NCBI GenBank assembly: GCA_028277515.1
Contig: JANQGC010000278.1
Coordinates: 1 to 7,701 of the forward strand
Length of the DNA stretch: 7,701 bases
From: Anaerolineae bacterium
GTDB lineage: Bacteria > Chloroflexota > Anaerolineae > Promineifilales > Promineifilaceae
Reading direction: 5' to 3'
Under the pieces are notes generated by a model, which saw only the letters and a program-made list of their open reading frames with translations, was not told the origin of the DNA and did no database searches. This document shows, one piece after another, positions 1 through 4,551 of the stretch (positions are counted from its first letter, which is position 1; each line of letters begins with the position of its first letter). The translations under genes and the position numbers were made by a program.

Positions 1-194
1 TTGTATAGGCGCTGCACCTCATCGGATGTGAGCCAGGCATGGCGGTGGCAGGTGGGATCTATTTTGTTGAAATCGCGGAAATAGCGGCCGCAGCCGCAGT
101 TGGGCATGTGTGAAATGACCAGGCCCAGGATATTGACCAGTTCCTCAAAGACTTTGTGTTCGGTGACCGGGATTTCATAGTTGAGTTCATTCAT
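1..194 (-). CDS. Small Cys/His-cluster protein downstream of the neck adaptor, C-terminus outside window
   Basis: Reading the minus strand from the ATG at 194-192 gives 64 codons with no stop before the window edge. The start follows a purine-rich GGAGAGGA ribosome site seven bases upstream. It overlaps the previous stop in a TAATG arrangement, so translation is probably coupled to the adaptor gene. The first ~30 residues (MNELNYEIPV..., then EELVNILGLV) look helical. After them comes a cluster with Cys33, Cys35, Cys49, His50 and His52 (PNCGCGRYFR, then PTCHRH), a spacing compatible with binding a metal such as zinc. I do not recognise the family. Small phage proteins with such knuckles occur among head-tail joining and regulatory proteins, so position suggests a virion-assembly or accessory role, but the function is unknown. 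The frame itself is well supported by its start context and tight coupling. Confidence 0.75.
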   Translation of the reverse strand, partial: MNELNYEIPVTEHKVFEELVNILGLVISHMPNCGCGRYFRDFNKIDPTCHRHAWLTSDEVQRLY

Positions 195-931
195 TAGTAG
201 ATCCTCTCCACGGCCGAATTTTGTTCGGTCCAGTTGGCGTGCCGGCTCTGCCCTTCGGAGGCGTAAAGGGCCTGCTGCAGCGCGGTGTTGTAGGCGACCT
301 CGTCGCGCCGTGCGTTTTGGGCGAGCTGGGCCATGAGCAGCGAACTGTTTGATGTCGGGTTTTGCTGCTCGGCGCTGGCCAGGTGTAGGGAGGCCATCCA
401 GCGGCAATATTTGACCAGCAGCTGCTGGTGTTCTTCGGGCACGGTGTTGGTTTCGGTGGGGGTTGCGGGGTCCGCCATTAATTGGTGGTAGGCATTGTAA
501 TAGACTTCAATGCTCTCGCCGGTTGACGGGTCGGCGGAGATGATGATCTCGTCGACGTTGTTGTCGTCGCGATTGCGGATGATGTCGTAGTATTCGTCCG
601 ATTCCCACCAGCCAACGGCCGTGTAGGGTTTACGGACCAGGTATTCGGGCGGGTCCTCGCCGGTCGGATATTCGACTGACAGCGTACCTAAAAAATCCTG
701 GGGCAGGTCGTATTGGTTGTCGTCATCGGCGCAGTTGATGGTTGTCATTTTGCCGCGCGGGAAGTATTGCGAGTAGTCGCGAATGGCGTCGTTGAGGAAG
801 GTGCCGATCATTTCTGTGTCCCAGGTTGTGTCCGATTCATCGTTTAAGAAGACCTGGATGCGGTTGATCATGTTGTTGAGTGTGCCGGCTGCTGCTGCGG
901 CCGAGCCTGAAAAGGTGCTTGATGTTGCCAT
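194..931 (-). CDS. Phage neck adaptor / head-completion protein (gp6/gp4-adaptor-like)
   Basis: 245 residues. Proteins of this type dock under the portal after DNA packaging and form the ring that links head to tail. The visible pattern fits. A low-complexity Ser/Ala N-terminus (3-16) is followed by a helix (17-30) and the segment TWDTEMIGTFLNDAIRDYSQ (36-55), which matches the 'W-x-x-x-x-[IL]-x-x-[FY]-L-N-x-A' helix typical of adaptors. Next come NQYDLPQDFLGTLSVEYP (72-89) and a strand ending IEVYYNAYHQ (141-150), an arrangement common in the SU10/P22-gp4 adaptor families. Long helices (165-225) close the protein. Start ATG 931-929 is preceded by AAGGATAAACTC. The stop overlaps the next start by one base. 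The family call is by pattern memory; no homology search was possible. A neck role is likely, the exact subfamily uncertain. Confidence 0.7.
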   Translation of the reverse strand: MATSSTFSGSAAAAAGTLNNMINRIQVFLNDESDTTWDTEMIGTFLNDAIRDYSQYFPRGKMTTINCADDDNQYDLPQDFLGTLSVEYPTGEDPPEYLVRKPYTAVGWWESDEYYDIIRNRDDNNVDEIIISADPSTGESIEVYYNAYHQLMADPATPTETNTVPEEHQQLLVKYCRWMASLHLASAEQQNPTSNSSLLMAQLAQNARRDEVAYNTALQQALYASEGQSRHANWTEQNSAVERIY

Positions 932-1147
932 GAGTTTATCCTTTTTTGTTTACACGCATGGGACTGTTTTTGTTTGTGCTTTTTCTATTGTGTTGAATGT
1001 CCTTTCTCCGTTTATGTGTTTTTGGACGATTGTGCAAGGATTGGTGTCCTGGTGGTTGACGATCCGCGTCTCGGTGGGCTTATTTTCGCTGTTTTCTGGA
1101 TAAATGTGCAAATTCATTAGTCTATGGGCAATCACGGGGGATTGCCC
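932..1147. other. Intergenic leader, no confident gene
   Basis: This 216-base gap lies between the beta-sandwich gene and the adaptor gene. On the minus strand it is A-rich near the adaptor start and ends in that gene's ribosome site (AAGGAT). It begins at the palindromic repeat 1126-1152. A minus-strand open frame runs from a GTG at 1135 (or ATG at 1117) to 950, but neither start has a Shine-Dalgarno sequence, and the predicted peptide (61 or 55 residues) has no recognisable pattern. I read it as non-coding. TTGCAC/TAAACG-like hexamers 17 bases apart occur on the minus strand but match promoter consensus poorly, so I call no promoter. Confidence 0.5.
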
Positions 1148-1152
1148 CTACG
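1126..1152. repeat. REP-like palindromic intergenic repeat, copy 1
   Basis: GGGCAATC (1126-1133) pairs perfectly with GATTGCCC (1140-1147) around the loop ACGGGG. The right flank CTACG follows, and read on the minus strand its TAG is the stop codon of the neighbouring gene (1150-1148). No T-run follows the stem on either strand, so it is not a classic terminator. Related copies occur at 1721-1783, 2847-2873, 3462-3502 and 4413-4439. Confidence 0.9.
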
Positions 1153-1705
1153 ATACGGTTAATGTATCCGGATTGCTAAAGCTGTAGCCGGCTTTTTGCG
1201 CCCAGCCGTAGTAAGTGCCGGCGTCCAACCAGGGTTTCTCGTCGTCGCTGGCTCTGGCGACGCCGTTGGCGTCGGTTGTACCGGCCCAGATAATGTTCGT
1301 GCCGCCGCTGTCGGTGGAGATCCAGACTTCGACGCCTTCGATGGGGTTGGAGCCGTCATCAATGGTGTAGGTGTACTCGATGGCGCCGGCTGTGCTGAAT
1401 AAGGTTGTATCATGGGTGTGGATGATCATCGGGTCGATCAGCACATCGTCGGCGCTGCTGACGGCGCTCAAGATGATCGCGTCGGCGTTGGTCTCGGCCT
1501 GGAGCATGTCAAAATAATAAACACCCGGATGATCGGTTGCATCCAGTTCAGTGGGATTTGTGTCGTTTGTGGCGGCCGGGGTTCCGCCATCTTTGCTGAT
1601 TTGCGCCGTGATATTTGCGGCGTCTCCTGTTTTTCCGCTGTCATTGATGCTATCCCATGCGAAGATGAATATTTTTTGACTGCTGGTGTTTTTGTAGAAA
1701 GGCAT
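1148..1705 (-). CDS. Two-domain beta-sandwich virion protein (head or tail fibre/adhesin module)
   Basis: 185 residues. The first domain (about 5-100) has a pattern I associate with phage baseplate or fibre modules: KIFIFAWDSI, then TGDAANITAQISKDGG (26-41), then PTELDATDHPGVYYFDM (51-67), then ETNADAIILSAVSSADDVLI (71-90). The second domain (about 108-185) resembles an Ig-like or carboxypeptidase-regulatory-like beta-sandwich: EYTYTIDD, IEGVEVWIST (122-131), AGTTDANGVARA (141-152), DAGTYYGWAQKAGYSF (161-176). There is no signal peptide or membrane segment, as expected for a cytoplasmically assembled virion part. Start ATG 1705-1703 follows AAGGAATAAATA. The TAG stop (1150-1148) falls in the flank of a palindromic repeat. 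Likely role: surface decoration or fibre that binds glycans or carries another adhesin. Family assignment is by pattern only. Confidence 0.65.
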   Translation of the reverse strand: MPFYKNTSSQKIFIFAWDSINDSGKTGDAANITAQISKDGGTPAATNDTNPTELDATDHPGVYYFDMLQAETNADAIILSAVSSADDVLIDPMIIHTHDTTLFSTAGAIEYTYTIDDGSNPIEGVEVWISTDSGGTNIIWAGTTDANGVARASDDEKPWLDAGTYYGWAQKAGYSFSNPDTLTVS

Positions 1706-1720
1706 TATTTATTCCTTCGG

Positions 1721-1783
1721 TCTTGGACAATCACGGGGGATTGCCCCTACGGTCTTGACAATAACAGGGGATTGTCCCTACAG
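1721..1783. repeat. REP-like palindromic repeat, two tandem copies
   Basis: Two adjacent units of 32 and 31 bases each start with TCTTG. The first (1721-1752) contains GGACAATC-ACGGGG-GATTGCCCCTACGG. The second (1753-1783) is a diverged version, TGACAATAACAGGGG then ATTGTCCCTACAG. The second copy keeps its dyad through compensating changes (GACAAT pairs with ATTGTC). That copy supplies the TAG stop (1780-1778) of the beta-helix gene. The units lie just upstream of the ribosome site for the 1148-1705 gene. Confidence 0.88.
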
Positions 1784-2836
1784 TCGGTGTATCTTGGGCA
1801 ATCTCAGCGGCTCTTTACGTTGTACGGCGCCGATGTCGAGGTATTGGGGCAGGTTTATTTCAGGAAATGCCCCGGGCCAGGCGCCGGCGCGCAGATTGCC
1901 CTTGGCTCGGAAGTCGCCGTTGGCCGGGTCGACGAGGCCGCTCTCGCTCAGGCCAACGTTGCCCGTGTCTAGCCAGACCTCGCCGTTTTTGATTTCGTTT
2001 TGGTTGTTGTTGTAGAAGTAGTTGTTGACGTGCATTGTAATGCGGGAATTGGAGCGGTAAAGCACGCCCCGCCCGCCTGCTGCGGAAAAGCCCTCAAAGT
2101 AGTTGTTTAGGACGTTGATGATGGAGTGGTCGCAGTCGATGCCCTGGCCGGAGCCGCTATTGCTGTAAAGGGTGTTGTTTATTATGGCAACTTTGTTGCC
2201 CGTGACGGAGATGCCGTCTGTACTGCCGTCGATGTCGATGATGTTGTTGATTATGACGGCGTTATTGACGGCCGAGATGGCGGCAGCGAAGTCATTGACT
2301 TTGTTTTCAAAGTAGTTGCCCAGGACGATACAATCGGCTGCTACGCGAGTTCCTATGTTGGCATCGTAGAAGTAGCAATTGAACACGTATCCACTACCAG
2401 TAATGACTATGCAGTTACCGGTTGTGCCGTGGATTGTGCAGTTGATGATAGTGATGTTGGTGTCGAGGTGGACGATGTTGGCGGAGCCGCCGCTGTGGAT
2501 TTCCAGGTCTTTTAAGACGATGTGGTCTAGGGTGGTGCTAGAGAATAGGGAATTAGAATTACAATCAATGACACCAATGCCGCCATCTCCGGCAGCATTT
2601 TCATAGCCGCTAATGATTACTGGCGCATCCTCGGTAGGTGTGCCATAGCTGGATAGGTCTAGCGCGGCCGCGAGGACCTCATCGGTTCCGGCCTTGATGT
2701 TGATTTGGTCTCCATCCGTCGCGTCGCGCGTGATGGTGTCTAGAGCATACTGCAGATCGCCGTAGGGGTCGCCGATGGTGCCGGCTCCGGAGTTGGCGGC
2801 GATGGAGGGGTCGACGTAGTAGTGAGAAGTGGTCAT
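1778..2836 (-). CDS. Right-handed parallel beta-helix protein, probable phage adhesin/tailspike-like
   Basis: 352 residues. The N-terminus HYYVDPSIAANSGAGTIGDP followed by GDLQYALDTI is the usual cap of DUF1565/pectate-lyase-like beta-helices. The body shows successive rungs every ~20-24 residues: IVLKDLEIH (106-114), ITIINCTIH (128-136), YVFNCYFYD (150-158), CIVLGNYFEN (169-178), AVIINNIIDI (193-202), VAIINNTLYS (216-225), INVLNNYFEG (240-249) and MHVNNYFYN (268-276). Asn ladders (INN, LNNYF) are typical of such solenoids. The end LVDPANGDFRAKGN...DIGAVQRK (301-341) is a common closing motif. No catalytic site can be asserted, so it may bind or cleave a surface glycan. Start ATG 2836-2834 lacks a clear Shine-Dalgarno sequence (CCTCCTAGACTC precedes it). 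The last residues (RLPKIHRL) run into a palindromic repeat that provides the stop. Length suits a single-solenoid adhesin. Confidence 0.8.
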   Translation of the reverse strand: MTTSHYYVDPSIAANSGAGTIGDPYGDLQYALDTITRDATDGDQINIKAGTDEVLAAALDLSSYGTPTEDAPVIISGYENAAGDGGIGVIDCNSNSLFSSTTLDHIVLKDLEIHSGGSANIVHLDTNITIINCTIHGTTGNCIVITGSGYVFNCYFYDANIGTRVAADCIVLGNYFENKVNDFAAAISAVNNAVIINNIIDIDGSTDGISVTGNKVAIINNTLYSNSGSGQGIDCDHSIINVLNNYFEGFSAAGGRGVLYRSNSRITMHVNNYFYNNNQNEIKNGEVWLDTGNVGLSESGLVDPANGDFRAKGNLRAGAWPGAFPEINLPQYLDIGAVQRKEPLRLPKIHRL

Positions 2837-2846
2837 GAGTCTAGGA

Positions 2847-2873
2847 GGGCAAGGACGGGGCCTTGCCCGTACA
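2847..2873. repeat. REP-like palindromic repeat, GGGCAAGG variant
   Basis: GGGCAAGG (2847-2854) pairs with CCTTGCCC (2861-2868) around ACGGGG, followed by GTAC. It has the same architecture and loop as the GGGCAATC copies, with stem positions changed on both sides so pairing is kept. It fills most of the gap between the stop of the lectin-like gene (2876-2874) and the start of the beta-helix gene. Confidence 0.88.
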
Positions 2874-3446
2874 TTAGTCTATCCAGAAGTGCCGCTGCTC
2901 TCCTTCAAGCAGTGGTTCGTGATCGAGTTTAAGGAAGGTGATAGATTCCTCTGAGGCGGTGATGCGCCAGCGCGTTTTGCCGATGATCAGGGAGATTGTT
3001 TGCATTTGGGGTTCCTCCGGGGGATCGGGCGGGTTGTCCGCCAGTTCTTTTATTTCGATGTCCTGGAACTCGTATAGTCCCGATCCGGATCGGCCGCGCA
3101 GTTCCACCCGCAGCTTTTTCACGCCGGGGGGCACGGCGAAGATATGCTCAAAGGGCGCCGGATCATCCGGGCCGGCCGGTCCGATCTCCACGGCCTGCTC
3201 AACGGAGTGGATTTGTTCGCCCGGCAAATTGGCGATCCAGACCAGGGAAACGCGCAGCAGGGGGGCTGTCGTGTAGACTTTCCCGCTGATCGTGAACTTC
3301 GCGCCAGCGTTGACCGGTTCCTGGAAGTCGGCGACCCAGCGGCCGCGGTCATTGACGCCATTGGCGATGATCACATATGTATTGTCGGCGGATTTGGAAA
3401 GGTGGGGGCTGCCGCTGTCTGTTATGGGGGTGAAGTTTAGGGTCAT
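2874..3446 (-). CDS. Beta-sandwich (carbohydrate-binding-like) virion protein with separate C-terminal module
   Basis: 190 residues from the ATG at 3446-3444, which has GAGGA four bases upstream. A TTG seven codons earlier (3467) keeps the frame open but sits inside a palindromic repeat, so I prefer the ATG. Residues 1-135 alternate strands in the manner of a CBM/lectin-like jelly-roll: NTYVIIANG (22-30), GRWVADFQEPV (35-45), KFTISGKVYT (50-59), LLRVSLVWIA (63-72), FEHIFAVPPGVKKLRVELRG (99-118) and GLYEFQDIEIKEL (123-135). A Pro/Glu-rich linker (138-147) leads to a 43-residue module from Met148 with strands ISLIIGKTRWRITAS and ITFLKL. A strong ribosome-site-like sequence precedes Met148. Likely a decoration or adhesin working with the neighbouring beta-helix protein. 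I do not recognise an exact family. Confidence 0.65.
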   Translation of the reverse strand: MTLNFTPITDSGSPHLSKSADNTYVIIANGVNDRGRWVADFQEPVNAGAKFTISGKVYTTAPLLRVSLVWIANLPGEQIHSVEQAVEIGPAGPDDPAPFEHIFAVPPGVKKLRVELRGRSGSGLYEFQDIEIKELADNPPDPPEEPQMQTISLIIGKTRWRITASEESITFLKLDHEPLLEGEQRHFWID

Positions 3447-3461
3447 GGGTTCCTCATGGGT

Positions 3462-3502
3462 GGGCAAGGACGGGGCCTTGCCCCAACGGGGCTTGCCCGT
3501 AC
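3462..3502. repeat. REP-like palindromic repeat, one and a half copies
   Basis: GGGCAAGG (3462-3469), loop ACGGGG and CCTTGCCC (3476-3483) form a full hairpin. A further right half follows, AACGGGG then CTTGCCCGTAC (3485-3502). The extra half can compete for the same left arm, suggesting unequal duplication inside the element. It lies between the stop of the 3517-3741 gene and the start of the lectin-like gene. Confidence 0.87.
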
Positions 3503-3516
3503 AGGATGGTAGGCCC

Positions 3517-3741
3517 CTAGCTTTTCCTGGTCTGGTGTTTGCTGGCTGTGGTCCGTTTTTTGGATTTGTCGTCGGTTTTTTTGGGCTCAGGCTTCGGCTC
3601 GGCCGGTACCACGCCTTTGAATTTTTGAAAATTGGTTAGGAGCACGGTGTAGGTGCCATCTTCTTGTTTTCGATAGTGCGTGATTTGACTTTCGTCAATT
3701 CCCATTGCTTTTGCGATTCGTTTTTTTAATTGGGTGGTCAT
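3517..3741 (-). CDS. Small protein with lysine-rich C-terminal tail, unknown function
   Basis: 74 residues. The start ATG 3741-3739 follows AAGGA seven bases upstream in an A-rich leader (positions 3758-3742). Residues 1-48 look folded: a basic helix (TQLKKRIAKAMGI), a turn (DESQITHYRKQEDG) and a strand (TYTVLLTNFQKFKGVV, 30-45). Residues 49-74 are Pro/Glu then Lys/Arg/Thr/Ser-rich and probably disordered. Such tails occur in phage head-associated small proteins and DNA-contacting proteins, but I do not recognise a family and assign no function. Position among virion genes suggests a minor virion component or assembly factor. The clear start signal and the protein-like composition of its first half make it a credible gene. 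Confidence 0.6.
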   Translation of the reverse strand: MTTQLKKRIAKAMGIDESQITHYRKQEDGTYTVLLTNFQKFKGVVPAEPKPEPKKTDDKSKKRTTASKHQTRKS

Positions 3742-3759
3742 AATTTTATCCTTTTTTTA

Positions 3760-3841
3760 CAGGTATCCGGACGATCCAGGGGGAGAAGAGAAGAAGAATC
3801 AGTCTCGGTTTGCCGGTTTAGGAGCGCCGCCCGGATACCTG
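3760..3841. repeat. 82-bp segment bounded by perfect 11-bp inverted repeats
   Basis: CAGGTATCCGG (3760-3770) and CCGGATACCTG (3831-3841) are exact reverse complements separated by 60 bases. The inner part holds a purine-rich run on the plus strand (3778-3799). No target-site duplication is visible at the outer edges. It lies directly upstream of the ribosome site of the 3517-3741 gene. Possible meanings are a long-stem leader RNA or a small MITE-like insertion. The sequence alone cannot decide. Confidence 0.75.
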
Positions 3842-3913
3842 CGAGGGGTGCTATCAGGCCAGGTTCCTGTCGTAAGTCAGGGTGACCTAGCCTGGAATAG
3901 CCTATTACGGACA

Positions 3914-3994
3914 TTGTTACTTCAGCAACAAATGTGACAGCCTGGTGGTCACACAAACTGCGATCGATGGATATGTGACGCGCCGGTGGTCACA
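3914..3994. promoter_or_regulatory. Cluster of dyads including two matched TGTGAC-N9-GTCACA sites 41 bp apart
   Basis: Two 21-bp dyads share the same arms: TGTGAC...GTCACA at 3933-3953 and at 3974-3994. Their 9-base centres are related (AGCCTGGTG and GCGCCGGTG), so they are also direct repeats. Start-to-start distance is 41 bp, close to four helical turns, as for a pair of operator sites on one DNA face. A third dyad, TTGTTAC-TTCA-GCAACAA (one mismatch), occupies 3914-3931. All lie in the gap between the decoration-like gene and the small basic gene. They could be protein-binding sites or paired RNA hairpins. No convincing promoter hexamers were found beside them. Confidence 0.45.
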
Positions 3995-4009
3995 AATCGA
4001 ATGACCAGG

Positions 4010-4393
4010 TTAATTGGCGAAGCGCAGGACGATAGAGCCGGTGACGGTAGGTGACGTGCCGCCGGTGAAGTTAAAGTCTACCTCGTAGCGCCAGTTATCA
4101 TCTTTGTCGACGGGGATGTTGGCGGTCTCGTCGGTCTCGGAATCGGGCGTGTGGCGCGTCTGGCCGGCCGCGGTGCCGATGGAAGAAGCGGCGATCACAT
4201 TTTTGGTTGCTGTGCCGTCGGTGATGTCGACGTCGATGGTGACGGCCGTTGGTGAGCCGGCGACGGCGGAGAGGTAGACAAGCACCTCGATCAGACGCAA
4301 AGGCGTTTTATTGACGCCCAGGGGGACGGCAAAGACGTTGTCGGCGTCGTCCTGGGTAGTGAAATTGTGTACATGTTCGATGAAGTTGTTCAT
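4010..4393 (-). CDS. Small beta-rich protein after the capsid gene, probable head decoration protein
   Basis: 127 residues. Start ATG 4393-4391 is preceded by an excellent GGAGGA site with suitable spacing. The chain is rich in Thr, Val and Asp with alternating strands: ADNVFAVPLG (17-26), PLRLIEVLVYLSAV (31-44), AVTIDVDITDG (50-60), TKNVIAASSIG (63-73), WRYEVDFNFTGG (101-112) and TVTGSIVLRFAN (116-127). There is no signal peptide or membrane segment. In many tailed phages the gene directly after the major capsid gene encodes a capsid decoration or stabilisation protein of about this size, which is the basis for the call. A head-fibre base or receptor-binding protein is the main alternative. 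I recognise no specific family. Confidence 0.6.
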   Translation of the reverse strand: MNNFIEHVHNFTTQDDADNVFAVPLGVNKTPLRLIEVLVYLSAVAGSPTAVTIDVDITDGTATKNVIAASSIGTAAGQTRHTPDSETDETANIPVDKDDNWRYEVDFNFTGGTSPTVTGSIVLRFAN

Positions 4394-4412
4394 TTGGTTT
4401 GTTCCTCCAGAA

Positions 4413-4439
4413 GGGCAATCACGGGGGATTGCCCGTACG
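4413..4439. repeat. REP-like palindromic intergenic repeat, copy nearest the capsid gene
   Basis: GGGCAATC (4413-4420) pairs with GATTGCCC (4427-4434) around ACGGGG, followed by GTACG. It sits just upstream of the GGAGGA ribosome site of the decoration-like gene. In a minus-strand transcript it would form a hairpin in that gene's leader. Confidence 0.9.
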
Positions 4440-4446
4440 ATATGTG

Positions 4447-4502
4447 AAAAACAAGAAGGGCGTGGGGTCCAGTCTCCTTAGTTTCCATACGGAGTGCCCT
4501 TC
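4447..4502 (-). terminator. Candidate terminator or RNA-processing hairpin downstream of the capsid gene
   Basis: In the minus-strand transcript GAAGGGC (4502-4496) pairs with GCCCTTC (4461-4455), and the stem is followed at once by TTGTTTTT (4454-4447). The 34-base loop contains its own short hairpin (CTCC...GGAG). A GC-rich 7-bp stem plus T-run fits an intrinsic terminator, although the loop is unusually long. Partial termination here would reduce expression of the decoration and adhesin genes relative to the capsid. Confidence 0.4.
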
Positions 4503-4527
4503 CCGGGGCGTGGCCAAAGGACCCCAC
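4455..4527 (+). ncRNA. Interlocked inverted repeats with HDV-ribozyme-like pseudoknot topology (candidate)
   Basis: Two perfect inverted repeats interlock. GAAGGGC (4455-4461) pairs with GCCCTTC (4496-4502), and GTGGGGTCC (4462-4470) pairs with GGACCCCAC (4519-4527). A small CTCC/GGAG hairpin (4474-4477 with 4491-4494) lies between. Read on the plus strand the order is P1, P2, P3, P3', P1', spacer, P2', which is the HDV-ribozyme order with a 7-bp P1 beginning in G. The spacer ends CCAAA (4514-4518) directly before P2', resembling the HDV J4/2 strand (C, N, A, A) that contains the catalytic cytosine. Against this, P4 is at best two or three pairs, L3 is long (13 bases), two C residues follow P1' where G residues are expected, and all genes run the other way. 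On the minus strand the same pairs form a simple pseudoknot or a terminator. Confidence 0.35.
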
Positions 4528-4551
4528 TAAATCAAAATATGGGTATCGAAT

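Noticed and set aside
783..1103. Plus-strand open frame of 106 codons spanning the adaptor gene's 5' end and leader
   Set aside because: It overlaps a strongly supported minus-strand gene, has no ribosome site, and its hydrophobic composition follows from the T-rich complement of an A-rich leader.
1126..1147. Palindromic repeats considered as intrinsic terminators
   Set aside because: The stems are GC-rich but no T-run follows on either strand at any copy.
1721..1783. Two tandem 31-32 base units considered as a CRISPR array
   Set aside because: The units are adjacent with no spacers, only two copies exist, and the same palindrome occurs singly elsewhere.
1412..1972. Plus-strand open frame of 186 codons crossing two minus-strand genes and the tandem repeats
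   Set aside because: It runs through two convincing minus-strand genes and palindromic repeats. The translation (Gly/Val/Asp-rich) is a typical antisense shadow of GC-biased codons.
3933..3953. CRP-type binding site (TGTGA...TCACA)
   Set aside because: The arms match, but the separation is 11 bases rather than 6 and the arms extend to TGTGAC/GTCACA, so it is not a CRP consensus.
3738..3956. Minus-strand open frame of 72 codons (GTG start; ATG at 3911 gives 58) overlapping the next start
   Set aside because: The start lies inside a dyad with no Shine-Dalgarno sequence, the frame is filled with inverted repeats, and the peptide has no protein-like pattern. Coupling by ATGA overlap keeps it barely possible.
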